Source: Neoscytalidium dimidiatum
Lineage: Eukaryota > Ascomycota > Dothideomycetes > Botryosphaeriales > Botryosphaeriaceae
Assembly (NCBI GenBank): GCA_037367355.1
Contig: CM074701.1
Location: forward strand, 2,480,001-2,544,000
Length of the DNA stretch: 64,000 nt
Reading direction: 5' to 3'
Position 1 is the first letter of the stretch. Each line of letters starts with the position of its first letter. This document shows positions 24,276 through 36,582 of this stretch, piece after piece. A model generated the notes under the pieces. That model searched no databases, was not told where the DNA came from, and saw only the letters and a list, made by a program, of their open reading frames with translations. The translations under genes were made by a program, and so were the position numbers.

Positions 24276-27200
24276 GGGAGCGGCTGTCGCAAGACCAGAA
24301 GAACTTGAGTGCCTGGGTAAGTGGGTGGCTGTGCTGGTTTATCGCAAGATCTCTCCAGAGGGTGGAGTGTCGCTGCGCTGTAAGGAAGGGAGCGACGAGT
24401 GAGCAAGTGCACGGGGTGGGAAGAGGCTGGCGCTGGCTACCAGAGGCAGCGGGGATAAGAAAGAGGGCGCGGTTGGAGAAGGAGCGTGGGCCGTGTCCGG
24501 TAGTGGTTTGTTGATGGGAGAATGAGGCTGGTCCGGAGAAGATGTGGAAGCTTGAGGGCCTTGCCGGGACCAGTGGACGAGCACGGCGCACGGTAAAGGA
24601 GTGGACGGCTCGGCAAACAAGCCAAGCTCCGGCAGAAATGAAGATCTGAGAGTTTTCCTGGTGGAAGAGGACCGCAGGTTTTGGAAAAGGGCGGGGCAGT
24701 GGGGGAGATGTCGCGCGGGCGGTGGTCACTGGCAGAGGCGCAACAACAGCGTCCGGTAGCTCCTTCCCAATCGCGGCAGCAGCGGCGGCGGCTGCGGGTC
24801 AGGCGAGCGGAGAGCACGGCGGACCTGGAGGAAGGCAGCCAGCCAGACGCAGACTGGAGCGAGAAAATGAGGTGTAGGACCAAGACAGCGGAGACTCGGC
24901 GAGGGTGGGCGAAGAATGAGCTTGCACCGAGCTGGCTGTTTGTGTGCGAGATATCAGACCGTTGCTGCGGCCACGCCTGGCGAAAGAATGCACCGCGACT
25001 GTCATGCTGCGTTGGCCGCCCGCACGAGCAGCGGCCGTGGTCATCGTTGCGCTCCAACTGTTGCAGGCGCGCAATGGCAGCGCACTGTAGAGAGCCCCGC
25101 GGCCGTCTTCGAGAAGCGCGTGAAGAGGCTCATTTCGAATTTCCTCTCAGCGCAGCGTGCCACGAGCTGTGCGTGACGCCCGCGAGCCAGGTTGCCGCAA
25201 GCGCCTCCATGCCAGGAGTCGTCGCAGCGTGCTTCGAGCGGATCGGTGCCGACGGGACATGGCAGCGTGCATACTGCAGAAATGCAGTTGAGACGAAGCA
25301 GTCCACTAGCTGGCGTCATTGCTCGCGTCGATCCGAGCTTGGCCGAGATCGCTCCCGTCGCACTGCGCGCTGCACCCTGCTGCACATCCGCCCAACTGAC
25401 CACCCACCCGCACCAACCACCCCGCTGCGAGCCCAAGCACTCCTACACCACTCTCCTCCCGTCTGCCGCTGCATCGCCGTGTCCTGCCTGCCCACGCGAC
25501 GTGTCTCATTCCTGACAAATGCTCCACTCGCCCACAAAATCTCTGGTCTCTAGCTTCCCTCGCCCTGCCTGCCAACAGCCCGCCCATCCCTTGATCGCCA
25601 CATGACAGTCTGTGCATGCTTTCCGCCTCGATCAGACCCTGCAAGAATGCTGAGAGCGCGGCTGGCCTGGTGGTTGTCGGCCAGCCCGGCTCGCATCCCC
25701 CCATTCGATTCGGCAATGTGCCGAAGCCTGGAATGTGTGTTGCTTGTGTTCAGCAAAAAGACGCAGGTATTATTAGCCATCACCACCAACATCATCGCGG
25801 CTGCGCCCTGGAACACGCAGCGGCAGCAATAGCAACAACATCAGCAGCATCAGCATCCTTTCAGCCCATTCGCAGCTCTTCAGCCTCGCCCGCTCTGGGA
25901 AGCCATCTCCGGCAGCGTGGCTTGCCCGCCCCAGTTGTCCAAGACAAAAAGGAAAAGAGACAAAGTGACGAGATTGAGCGGCGACAAATGATATTACCTT
26001 GTCTCGCATCTGATATCATCGACACAACAAGAGGGCATCCCATTGTCTTCGACGTTTTGTAATTGCTGTGCCACCCTTATCCAAGGCTCTGTCCGCGACC
26101 AAAGGGGGGCACGCCCGCCCCGGCCGACTTCGTCCTCGGACATCTGGATGCAGTCTCATCTCCTTTCGGAAGGTGTCCGTCTTTGCTTTGTTTCCCAGGG
26201 CCGCGTCAATGACTTGCATGGGCGCATTGAGCTCCCTGGGCGAATTGCTTTGACGCTGCCTGGGCCTTTTGGTCCGCCAGAGTACGTCCCGATGGTGGCC
26301 TGGATGCTGCTGCCAATCGCATTGGTTATCGCTTCCTCTGGGGGGATGCTGGCCAGACCACTCACCTGGGCTCGTCCCGCCGTAGAACGCCCGCCACCCA
26401 AGGACGCAACCCTGCTCGCATCCCGCCGGGTCTCGACTCGTCCACAGCGAAAAACTTCGTCGCCTGCATGGCCCATCTGAAGAAATCGCCTAAATGCAGT
26501 CGTTCAGCTGGGAAGCTGCTGAGTAAATCTGGACCACCTCTCCCGCTCCCCACGGGCACGTCCACCCCGTGGCAAAACGAGCCCAGCCGCGTGTTCAACA
26601 GCTCGCCTGACGGGTCACGGCCAATTTTCATCGGCGCTTCTCGTTCCTGACCATATTGCGATTGTGATCCATGATTTCATATGATGCTGTAACGGTATCC
26701 TGATATCGTAATATGATACTTTTGAATCCCAAACACAGCCCCGAGAGCACGCGGCGCCCACCCTGAATAACACACGCGCCGTGCTTGATTTATCCCGCCC
26801 CATATAGACATGCCCAACAAACAGACCAAAAAAGAGGTAATCCCGCTTGTTACTCCAACCGCCCGCCGAAGATGACTTCTGAAATGCTTTCGAACTCTGA
26901 GGGGGAAAGTGCCGTATACCCGTCCGTATCGCTGCCTTATTGCCTTGTGAAGAACCGAACCCCTGGTCGAAGAAAAGCCCGGGAAATAGGAAGCTTCGAA
27001 GAGAAATCCTAGCAAAGACAGCAGAAAACATAAGAGGTATCCTGGCTCTGAAGAAAGGAGATGAAAACACAGAAAGCTTTGACACCACGGAAACGACCGA
27101 GTAAAACATCAAACACTAGAACACACGTTGGGAGAGAAGAAAAAAAAATATCCATAAGAAGCATGTAGAGCGGGGAAAAAAAAAGGAATTGCTGCGATGA

Positions 27201-27463
27201 GCTCTTGCAAGCCTGAGAATATCGACAGCGAAGAAGAATCAAAATTGGAGGCGCAATAGGCTTGATAACGAGATGACCATAGAAGCGCGATCATAATGTC
27301 GCCGTGCCGAGCGCACTTGGTGGGCCGAAGTCTTCGGGTCACCGGGTATGTGAAGTTGGTACAGCAGCTGGAATCCAAAAGGCAAATAGTACAACGGAGA
27401 GTCGAGGAGAGAGTTAAGGGGTATCGTATCCAAGGAGCAAAGGAGGATTTGGAAAATGCCTCG
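24276..27463. other. long gene-free region upstream of the kinase
   Basis: About 3.2 kb between the kinase start and the end of the FlbC-like gene, both on the minus strand. The first 1.5 kb is GC-rich and holds several overlapping open frames on both strands (for example 24681-25553 plus and 25057-24437 minus). None shows a recognisable motif or clean exon boundaries. It probably contains a long leader and promoter of the kinase gene. Confidence 0.4.
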
Positions 27464-29022
27464 TTAATGACCCGATAAAACAGGCTTGTGTTCGCTCGCC
27501 TCGCTCACCATCGAGCCTTTATCGGTTGGTGAAACGGATCCGTCGTGCTTCTCAGCTTCTGCCGCTGCCGCCGCCTTTCCGCAACCCTTGACCAAGATAT
27601 GTCTCTGTACGGCAAGTTAGCGATTTTGTTGAGCTACAAACTTGATTCCTGGTTAGAACAGGGTGGAAATTACCTTCAGCGCATCTTTACGCGAGAAGCT
27701 CTTATCGCAGTGGCCGCATGGGAACGGCTTCACTGCCAGATGAATCCGCTTGTGGCGCTTCAAATCGTGGTTACGATTGAAGCTCTGCGGGCACTGATCG
27801 CACTTGAATGGACGGTCGTTAGGCGGTGCCTGGTGGGCTCCTGGGTGTGCCTGGCCATAAATGTGGCCCATGCTGGCCGCGTGTCCACTGTTAGGGAAAC
27901 CCGGCATCATTCCACCATGCGGCATGCCGCCAACCAACGCAAGCTGCCCGTTCGGGTTGTTCACGTTGGAAAGAACCGGTCCTGGGAGCGGATAATTTTG
28001 GTAGGATGGTCGTTGATACGGAAGTGGTGAGTGCGCTGGTCCAGACTGCATCGACGGGACCTGAGCAGAGCTGTGGGCAGGCGACATCCTGTGCATGGCG
28101 CTGCCGGCGCTGAGTGGGCTGGGCTGGGTGGGCGACGGTCCGGTCGAGTAGGGGAAGTTCGATTGCTGCGGCGTGGTGGACGGCTGAGAATTGTAGTGGT
28201 AAGTGGGGGTAGGAGGTAGCCTGGAGGAGAAAGGTTCTTGAGAGTGGATTGGAGACTGGTGCGGTGCCGACGAGGAAACCGGATTCTGCGTGTTCATCAT
28301 GTTGGACATCGCGTTCTGCGGTCCTGACATCGTTGGTAGGGTTGACGGGGCGGACATGGATCCTGACGAGGGGAAAGGTGGAAGATGGTTGAGTTCGTAC
28401 GGAGGCGGAGGTAATCCTAACAGCCTTGTTAGCCGATCATTGCCGAGTTCACCGGGTTCTTTCACGCTTTGTTCGTCTTACCTCGTGGAGTGGCATATGA
28501 CTGCGATGTGGAAGGAGCTTGAGGCTGGAAACCATAAGGGGTGGAGCCTTGGGGAGGTGGCGACCAAACATAGCCGTTCGGGTTGTAGGATGACATGTTT
28601 TGCGACGACTGTGCGTTGGAGCTCATACCGTCAGACAAATTGCTAGGCGGCGTCAGAAGGTTGCCTATGTTGCCAGTCGCGGGAGATTGCGAGTTGTTGG
28701 TGGATGAGAAGGTGGGGAATTTCTGGAGGTTCGAGAGTGGAGGAGGAGGAAGCTCAAAGTTAGGCAGAGACGAAGCGTTAGGCCGGCGAGCTGTGAAGCT
28801 CGTAGGTGCACCCATAGAATCCGGCCCAGGATGCATATGGGTCGGGAGAGCGACGGCGGCAGCCACGTTGAAGGATTTCTGGAGTCCTTGGCCTGCTGGC
28901 CGGTCGTTGGAGGTGAGAGGAGGGGAGGGAAGTGAATACAGAGTGCTGGTCGGCAGCGGAGTTCTCAAGTCTGCGCCCGGCCAAGACTGACCACTTTGTG
29001 TCCTTGAGTAATCCAGCGAGGG
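27464..29022 (-). CDS. flbC: FlbC-like C2H2 conidiation regulator, 5' end unresolved
   Basis: Exons 29022-28482, 28416-27674 and 27604-27464 give 474 residues from the first supported codon. The N-terminal half is rich in Ser, Pro, Gln and Asn. Two C-terminal fingers follow: FKCDQCPQSFNRNHDLKRHK, then PFPCGHCDKSFSRKDALK spliced to RHILVKGCGK. Spacing is C-x2-C-x12-H-x3-H and C-x2-C-x12-H-x5-C. The fingers resemble fingers two and three of Ace2/Swi5 and, as I recall, the FlbC factor that activates asexual development in Aspergillus. Introns are 65 bp (28417-28481, GCTAAC branch site, TTAG acceptor) and 69 bp (27605-27673, GCTAAC branch site, ACAG acceptor). The frame runs 5' through DYSRTQSGQSWPGADLRTPL to a TAG that would be an AATAG acceptor; no ATG precedes it, so a first exon lies further upstream. 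The ortholog name is less certain than the gene itself. Confidence 0.8.
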
Positions 29023-29118
29023 CTATTACTACTACGCGCCGGTGGCTGTTGGCGCGCGCGGGGGGGGAGATACAGAGGAAAAGTGTTGGAGGTGGTTGTG
29101 TGTGGTAGCAGTGATGGT

Positions 29119-29162
29119 TGGTGGTGGTGGTGGTGGTGGTGGTGGTGCTGCTGCTGCTGCTG
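29119..29162 (+). repeat. (GGT)n-(GCT)n compound microsatellite
   Basis: About nine GGT units run directly into about five CTG units. It lies about 100 bp upstream of the first supported flbC exon, so probably in its leader or first intron. Confidence 0.9.
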
Positions 29163-30211
29163 GTGCTGGCGAGAAGCCGGAGATGGAGCGCGCTTGGCCG
29201 CAGGCGAGGCAGAGGCGGTTAAAGAGGCTCGCGATGCCAGAAACGGACGGCTGTCACGCACAAGGACGGATTCCTGCACGGGTAGCGAAAAGTGGTGGAT
29301 CTGGTGAAAAGACTACCGTGGAGATCCCTGCGGCGTAGTCGGGATGAGTAGCACCGATCTCTGCAGGCCAATCCAAAAGACTTCTAGAAAGTCTCAGGCT
29401 ACCCCAGCGCAGAGAGCGAGGCCGCGCGGGAGCTGGCGGCGCACAATGGGCGATGGAGTCAGGCGAAGTGCCACGGGCAGCCCGCCAACCTTGGACGAGC
29501 CCGGGTTCTTGGTTGCGCAGACGCGGTGCGACGAGGGCCGTCGCACGGAGCTGTGCAAGATCTGGTTTCTGGTAAACAGAAGAGGCGCGTCCCGGTGCCT
29601 GGGATGGAGAGACAGAGCGGCGCGGAGGGACGGCGCGGAGGCAGCTGGCGCGCGTGTTGGGGCTGGGGGTCCTCTTTGTTGCGCGCTTTGGGCGTGCCTG
29701 GGGGCTTGGGGCGCGGTATGGCTGGTCGAGGCTGAGGTCACTCGCGGCGGCGGCTTTGTCGTGAGTGGAGGTGCGCCGTCACGTATATGTACGCCAGGCC
29801 AGGAGCGTCAGGGAATGGTGGTTCGCGTGGCTTACTGGCTGCTAGGGGCCCTGACGCCGTCGCCCGGCCTCACCAGGCGAGAGGATCCGTCCGTGCTCTG
29901 GGTGAATCTGGATCGGACGCAATTGGCGATGGATTCAGGTGAGCCCGCGCGGGAGAAGGTTCAGGCCGGGCAGGCTAAGCTTAGCTGCGCACGCTGGCGG
30001 ACGCAGGCCAGCAAGCGAGCGGCAGAAGCAAGCAAATCACCCTCGGGCGTGAGATTAAGGGCTGGTGCCGCCAGATCGCGCCTTTTTTCCTGCTCCTCCA
30101 CACGACAGGGAAGCTGGGCATGAGGGTCGAGGACCGAATGGTGCACAACTGCCGGGGCCACGCCCGGCTAGAGCGCTGGGTATTGCGAGCGCTCCCCGCG
30201 CCCTGGACCCT

Positions 30212-30257
30212 GCCGCTGCCGCCGCCGCCGCCGCCGCCGCCGCCGCTGCTGCTGCTG
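30212..30257 (+). repeat. (GCC)n-(GCT)n compound microsatellite
   Basis: A run of GCC units changes into GCT units. It is in GC-rich gene-free DNA. Confidence 0.85.
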
Positions 30258-30514
30258 GATGACATGCTTGCCTGGGCCCAGCGGCGCCGCGGCTGGACTG
30301 CGGGCATGGGCTGGCGTCGAGGGCGTGCGGGACGACCGCTTGGGCACCGGCCCGGGTCAGCCTCTGCCAACCGTGCTGGGAATGCGCCGAGAGACAGGCG
30401 TGCTATAGACGGTCAAACAAGGGCGGAGGAACGTGCGGCTCTGTCCCGGCTTTGCGGGCACACAAGCAGCGCCCGCCCACCACCTTGTTTTTTGGCAAGA
30501 CAGCCTGCCCGGCC

Positions 30515-30546
30515 GCCCACGCCCACGCCCACGCCCACGCCCACGT
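30515..30546 (+). repeat. (GCCCAC)n hexanucleotide tandem repeat
   Basis: Five near-perfect GCCCAC units in GC-rich gene-free DNA. Confidence 0.9.
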
Positions 30547-30917
30547 CGTCCCAGGCCCCGTCCCCGTTCCCCGTCCCCGAGCAAAGGGATCGGGTCTGCG
30601 CTGCACCACCACCACGCGCTTTTGTCGCCCCTGACTGAAACGCGGGCGGCGTCTCTCCAGCAGGGCCAGTCATCACTTACCAAGCAGGCCAGCTCGCGCG
30701 GGCTAGCCGAATACGACTGCCCGGCCTTGGCCGCGCTGGCAATAAAGACCTCTTCCCCATTCGGATCTCCGCTCGGCGCGTTGCGAGGCCTGATGACCGT
30801 GGTCTAAGACCGTGTCAGACCTGGGCATGGGCAGCTTCTGCTATTCCTGGCAGCGGCCTGGGCCCAGCGGAGAAAAGCAAGCGCAGCGGAGAACGCCGCC
30901 GATCCGGCACCAGCTCC

Positions 30918-30952
30918 CAGCACCCAGCACCCAGCACACAGCACCCAGCACC
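30918..30952 (+). repeat. (CAGCACC)n heptamer repeat
   Basis: About five imperfect 7-bp CAGCACC units, one with a CAGCACA variant. Confidence 0.8.
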
Positions 30953-31860
30953 GAGCGCCTACGGGCAGCGCCAGCACAAGCAGCGCGCCGGCACCAGCGG
31001 CGGGCATGGCGTCGGCGCGCTGAGCTGCGGGCAGGCATCCAAGCCCGGCCACGTGGGCGCAAAGCCCGCAGGCGAGACAGCAGCCCTCCGCCAGCACCCA
31101 GCGCCGAGCACCTCCCCTCTCCCCCGGCGCCGCCGTCGCTGCTGCTGCTGCTGCTCGACGCTGTCGTGCCGCCGTGCCACACGCTGCTGCTGCGCCGTGC
31201 GGAATGGCCAGCCCAGGCGCCGACGCGCTGGGTTTGCGCGCGCGCGAAGCTCGAGGAGCAGGCATGGGCGACGCTGCTGGCTGCATGGCGGCAGCATGGG
31301 TGCGGCCAAAGCTTGCGGAGGCCGATCGCAGAGGCGCGCGCGCATCCCGCGACCGCGAGCCAATGCCGCGGGCGCGCCTGCATGCATCCGGCGCCCGTCC
31401 TGCCACCACATCCACACACCGCAGCCATGGCCCATGATCGCTCAGGCCGGCTGGCGGCCGCCGACTGCACGGGCGCTGACCGCACCGCCGCGAGGGCAGC
31501 GCGCCGACGACAGAGCCGCATCCACCGCACCGCACCGCACCGCAGCAGCAGGCGGCGAGGCCCTTCCCTCGCTGCAGGCTCCTGCTGCTGCTGCTGCTAC
31601 TGCTGCTGCTCCTGCCGCCGGCGCTGCGCTGCGCGTGCAAGAGCAGTCGCGCACAAAGGATGCGCATCCCGGGCCGGGCTGGCCAACGACGGGCGCGCAT
31701 AAGCGAACAGTAGGCAGCGCGATCCGCCCGATCTGAGAGCTGTGCCCGTCGCTGCTTCGCATTCGCGTTGCCGGCCGGCGAGGTGATAAACGGCAACTTC
31801 CAGGCTCCTGACACACACAGAGTCAGTGCCGGCGGCCCCCAGCCGGGACGCCAGGCGGAA

Positions 31861-31891
31861 GGCGGTAGGCGGTAGGCGGTCTGTAGGCGGC
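31861..31891 (+). repeat. GGCGGTA short tandem repeat
   Basis: Three tandem GGCGGTA-like units, followed by a fourth diverged copy (TAGGCGG). Confidence 0.75.
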
Positions 31892-34800
31892 AGGCCGGGC
31901 TCGCTCTCCAGGCGACTACTCTACCCCGCGTGCCGCTGGTAGAGCGGGCATCGTACGATGGATGGGTTGAAGATTGCAGCGCCGGCGAGCCTTGCGGGCG
32001 GCGGCGGGCTGGACCTGGGCTTCAGGACGTCGTCTGTCGGCCGGCCGCGAGTCGGGCGGAGGATGCTGTGCAGGCATCCCTGCGGCGACTCGGCGCGCCC
32101 GACGCTACCAGCACCGACCGGATCGCTGGCCTTTCCTCATCGCGCTGCCATGGCGTTTCCCGCCGCTCGTCTGGCGCCCATGATCAACCAAGCGAACACC
32201 CAGCCGCGCCAGCCAGACCCGCTCACCCGGGCTCTGCAGAGCCAAGCGCAGGACGCTGCTGCCACTCCCCCGCGCTGAGCATCACTCATGGCGGCCACGC
32301 GACTCCGGCCCTGTGGGTGACAGGCCCTGCCCGAAGCCATCGCCCAGCACAGGCAGGCCATGACGTGCGTTCCCGCGCCTGCCCGCCAGCGACACCCAGG
32401 CAGGTGGCAGGCCCACGGCCGTTGCAACGCAGCACCGGCTGGCTCCTCCAGGCCTGCCCGCTGCCTGCCTGCTGCCCGCTGCACCTGCTCCTCGCCTATC
32501 TGCGCAGGGCCCACGGCTCTGACGCAAAAATAGCCCGTCGATGATGGGTCGACCGCCGTGCCCCCCTCGCCTTTGCATGCGCAGTCCGCTGCATGCTGCA
32601 CGCTCATTTCGGCCGTTCGCCAAAAGCGACGACTTGGCCCCTTCGGTCCTAGCAAGGGGTCGAAAACACCCATCCATGCCCCGCGCCCGCGAGCCACCCG
32701 CTGAGGCTGTTTCTTCTGCGCGGCGCCTTCGTCACGTCCTGCCCACGCTCCTTCACCAACCGTCTCAGCAGCCGGCAGTTGCCCGCGAGACACCCTCCTG
32801 CACCGCGACCGCTCCGGCATGTCCCGCGCCTCCGCAGCGTCGCTTGCGCGAAGGATTCAGCCTACCGCTAGCGCTGGTGGTGAGGCCTGGGAAGTTCCTT
32901 CGAGCGCGCGATCTGCCTGGTCTCTGCGCCGCGAAAGGGGGGGCTCGACCATCATCAACTGATCACGACGCTGCTGCTTCGAGCCAGTCTCCGCCATTGG
33001 CAGCCCGGGGGCCGCGTGGATCGCTCGCAGGGATCGCCAGACAGCCTTTCCCGACCGCTCGCTATTGCAATATTTCTCAGCTCCGCCGCCGACCCTGGAC
33101 CCTCCACGCGACCGGCGCCGACCGCGCGTATGCAGCGAGTACCGTTGCCCGAAGCGAACGGCAAAAACGGCCGCCCACGACTCGCAGCGCCGTTCGAGTG
33201 CGGTGCCAGGTGCTGCTGCTGCTGCTGCAGCCTGGGAAAAGGGGGCCAAATGAGCAGGACCTTGCAGACGCGCCGATCAGGCGGTGCTGCTGCTGCACGC
33301 AAGAAAGCTCGCTGAGGAGCGGCGGCAGCGGCATCGTCAATCTCGCAGGGCACGCGAGCTGCGAATGACAAGCTCTGTTGTTGCGCACCGCTGCTGCCCG
33401 CCGCCAGCTGAGCCGGGGCATCCCTTCGCTGCCAGTGGCTGCTGTCCCAGCGAGACGATCCCGGCGGATCATCACATTGCTTGTTCGCAGGCGGCTGCCC
33501 ATCACTGCCTCGAGCGGCAAAGGGCGTGCTGGGACATCGGGCTCGACCCGCTGCGGTTGGCTGACGCCTCCAAGCTGCCAATCTGCCCGCCTCCCCATCC
33601 ATGCGTTAAGCCACTGGCAAACTCTACTGCGTTTCCCGGGTCCTGTGCGCCCATGTGGCTCGCTCACCATGCCGCGCGCCTCTCCGCCTGCCTAACGACT
33701 GCTGTCAGACTGCTGCTTTCGTCAACAGGCCAACGGTCGCCTCGGGCGCCTGCCAGTTGGCTCTATCTTTAGCCACATGGCTCGTGATCGATAACTCGTA
33801 CATACTTACATACAGGCAATATCTACGTGCGCTCGCGTACCTGCGGCTGATTTGCAGACTTTTTTGCAGCCGCGCACTGTCAGATGCCCTGTCCGCTGCC
33901 CGACGCGCTACACCACACAGGGCTATCAAATGCGAACCCGAGCGGTGAGTCCCTTAGCCGCATGGTCTCAAAACGGAGATGCATTGCTTTCTCGTACGCG
34001 CGCTTCTGCGATGGCTCCGGCAGCTATCACGTCGAGGCTGGTAGCCTGCCGCGAGCACACATTGTATTCAGCCCAGCCAGGCAAGTACCGTTAGCACTCG
34101 GTAGCGCTCCTAGCACGGAGTCAGATGAGCAGGTGTACCCGGCGCGCTCATTTACCGCTCTTTTAAACATCCGCCGCCAAGAACGGAAGGCTTGGTTAGG
34201 CAACGGAATCTGCCTTTAGGCGACGGAGTGTGCCTTGAGAAACCATTGGAACGGGGCTGCGACACCGGAGTCTCCAAGCTCTCCAACCGCCACGGAAGAT
34301 TTGCGCGTGATGGGAGCGGGAAACCCGACTCATGTCCAGCAGAAGATGTGGTCGCACTACCAACGGCGCCGGCCACCGCTCCATCAACCCACGGTACTGC
34401 AGGCCTTCTCGAAACACCGAGAGTCGCCCTATAGGCGGAGCTTACGTTTTCAGTTTTGCGGAGAACATCGGACGGCGATAGCAGCTGCACCTAATGGAGA
34501 CACTAACTGCGCTAGCTGAGCAATTGTTTGAGATGGAGATCTAGCCGAGAGAAACCCTCCGCGGGCCCACCATCGAACCGCTGGCCTCACTTGTGCAGCT
34601 GCTTCCCCTTTTCCATCGTACGACGTTGACTGCGGCCAGGTGAATTGTGCTCCAAGACGGTGACTTCATCTCATTTCCCTTTCGTGCTTCAATAAATCCT
34701 TCAGTGGAATGGGGTGTTTGCAAGGCGAGCTTGCGTAACTATCGCTGTATTCCAAATATTGCCTCTTTCGTGTCGAATTTCTGTTTCCGTTCTCAGCAGG

Positions 34801-34895
34801 GTGCTGACGTTCATCTCGCTCGCGAGCTCTTTTGATTGTTTGTGTCTCATGTGGAAAGTCAATTGCACGAGCCTTTCTCTCTCTCGCTCTCTGTC

Positions 34896-34911
34896 TTTTT
34901 TTTTTTTTTTT
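34896..34911 (+). repeat. poly-T tract after CT-rich run
   Basis: About sixteen T in a row, preceded by a CTCT-rich stretch from about 34874. Confidence 0.85.
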
Positions 34912-36540
34912 ATTAACCCCGGGGACCGCAGTTCCGAGCACCAGGTTTGAGGTTTCACTGCCCTGAGCGCCAGCTGCACATGCCGAAATGGGCAACACAG
35001 CGCTTCATGTGAGACCTCGCATCAAATAATGCTCTCTGTCGCGGTCATCCGGCGCAGCGCAGTTCCAAGGACCAAGATTGGGCCTTTCGAAACGACCAAC
35101 AGCCAGTGAGTGGGCCCTGTCCGAGGCGTCAGGATGTTGGGTTAAACGCGGCTGGTGTAACCGCACTACAACTGCGACGGCGGTTGATGATGTCGCTGAC
35201 CCCGATCAGCATCTTACGCATTATGATCAGCGTTCAGCACTCTCCTGGACCCATTCGGTAATGTCTCAGATATGATTGTGTCACTCTAGCTAAAAGGCAG
35301 ATCCTTCGGGTGGCCCGCGGGACGGAGCAAGGCCAAGCAACCTTAGGGCCCACCGGCTGCAGTATAGAACATATGCAGCGGATGACACGGAGGGCCGTCA
35401 TGCAACGCAGCTGATGTGGAAGCACAAACACTCGCTACATCAAACGTCGCGCTGAGTACTGTATTTCGACTTCGCGTATTTACTTTTTCTTGCCGTCTTC
35501 CCTCCCCCTTGGCGCTGACTGTGCTGCTTTTTGTTCTTGCACCCAGGTCCAATCATCAATCTTCGATGCGCGGCTGGGGGCGGCTCCTTGTGATTGGCGG
35601 GCCAGATTCGTTTTTTCCTTTTGCTTGAAAATCGCACCAACCGCGCCCTCGCTTGCGCCTGCGACTCCTCACGCGGCAAGCAAGCAGAGACAAGGAAGAG
35701 TGAGGGGTCAATTGCGCGCGTACGAATCAGAGACTCTTTTGCACGACTTGTTATGAGGCTCTTCTGGCTCTCGTCAGCCATAGACCGGGAGCTGGCCGAA
35801 AAGGGACGGCCAAAAAACCGGGTCCGTGAAGAAAGAGCTGACATGAGCATCCGCTTTGGGTGTCTGAGCCGATGATTTCGCCTCTACAACTGGTGCGAGG
35901 AGCAAGCAAGTTTGTCGCGCTGGTCGCAACGTCTTTTTTGTTTCCCCTCGCTCCCTGCCGCTCCGTTCCGATAAGTCATCTGCTCGTGCGTGCCCAGTCT
36001 CTTTTCCCCCTTGTCTCGCGAGATTACGGCAGTCTGCGGAATAGAAATTCGAAAGTCGTCATGCGCACGGGGATGGATGATGAGGGCGTGCGCTCTCTCG
36101 TGGCCCAGAGTGAGGTGACCTGCCCGTTGAGCAGTGGCAGAAATGAGCGGGCAATAATCCTTCCGCGAAGGATTCCGAGTCATGTCCTCGAATTTGCTGT
36201 GCCGCACGCCGTCCCCTTCTCCTCGTTTCTATCCCGCTAAGCGCGACTCCCTTTCCTCGTTCACAGCTTGGAGGGGAAGGAGAGCGATGTTCTATTTTTA
36301 GGCCATTAGTTCACGGGGTAAAGAAGAAGGATCCATCAGAGGAGGAGTAGAATTTCGCAACAGGGCACTGCGGCCGGGCATGCATTGGCAGCCAGTCGAC
36401 GGCAAATGGGAACGGCGAGAAGGAAGCCGATTATGGGGTATCTAGCCGCCGTTCCGTGGGCCAGAACGTCGGGAGCGAAAGGGCGACCGTGTCTGGGCGA
36501 GCGTGCGAGCGAGGACGACTCCACAGCGCGTGCTCTCCTC

Positions 36541-36543
36541 CCT

Positions 36544-36580
<37 letters not shown>
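36541..36580 (+). repeat. (CT)n microsatellite
   Basis: CCCT units change into about fifteen perfect CT units. It is not next to a recognised gene. Confidence 0.95.

Positions 36581-36582
<2 letters not shown>

Larger units (their letters stand above)
29023..34200. other. GC-rich gene-free region upstream of flbC
   Basis: About 5 kb of high-GC DNA with long overlapping open frames on both strands and in several frames at once (for example 30812-31702 plus, 31814-30804 minus, 32541-33368 plus). Predicted products are dominated by Ala, Arg, Pro, Ser and Cys with no recognisable domain. That is what chance frames look like when stop codons are scarce. GCC, GCT, CTG and GCCCAC repeat tracts are scattered through it. 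An upstream exon or long leader of the FlbC-like gene should lie here. I found no coding sequence I can support. Confidence 0.45.

Noticed and set aside
30804..31814. 336-codon minus-strand ORF in GC-rich DNA
   Set aside because: Several other frames on both strands are equally open here and the product is Ala/Arg/Cys low-complexity; stop-poor GC-rich sequence explains it.
34150..34640. Possible tRNA-like A-box and B-box motifs on the minus strand
   Set aside because: The sequence following the candidate A box has no pairing D-stem, and no acceptor stem closes; no cloverleaf could be drawn.
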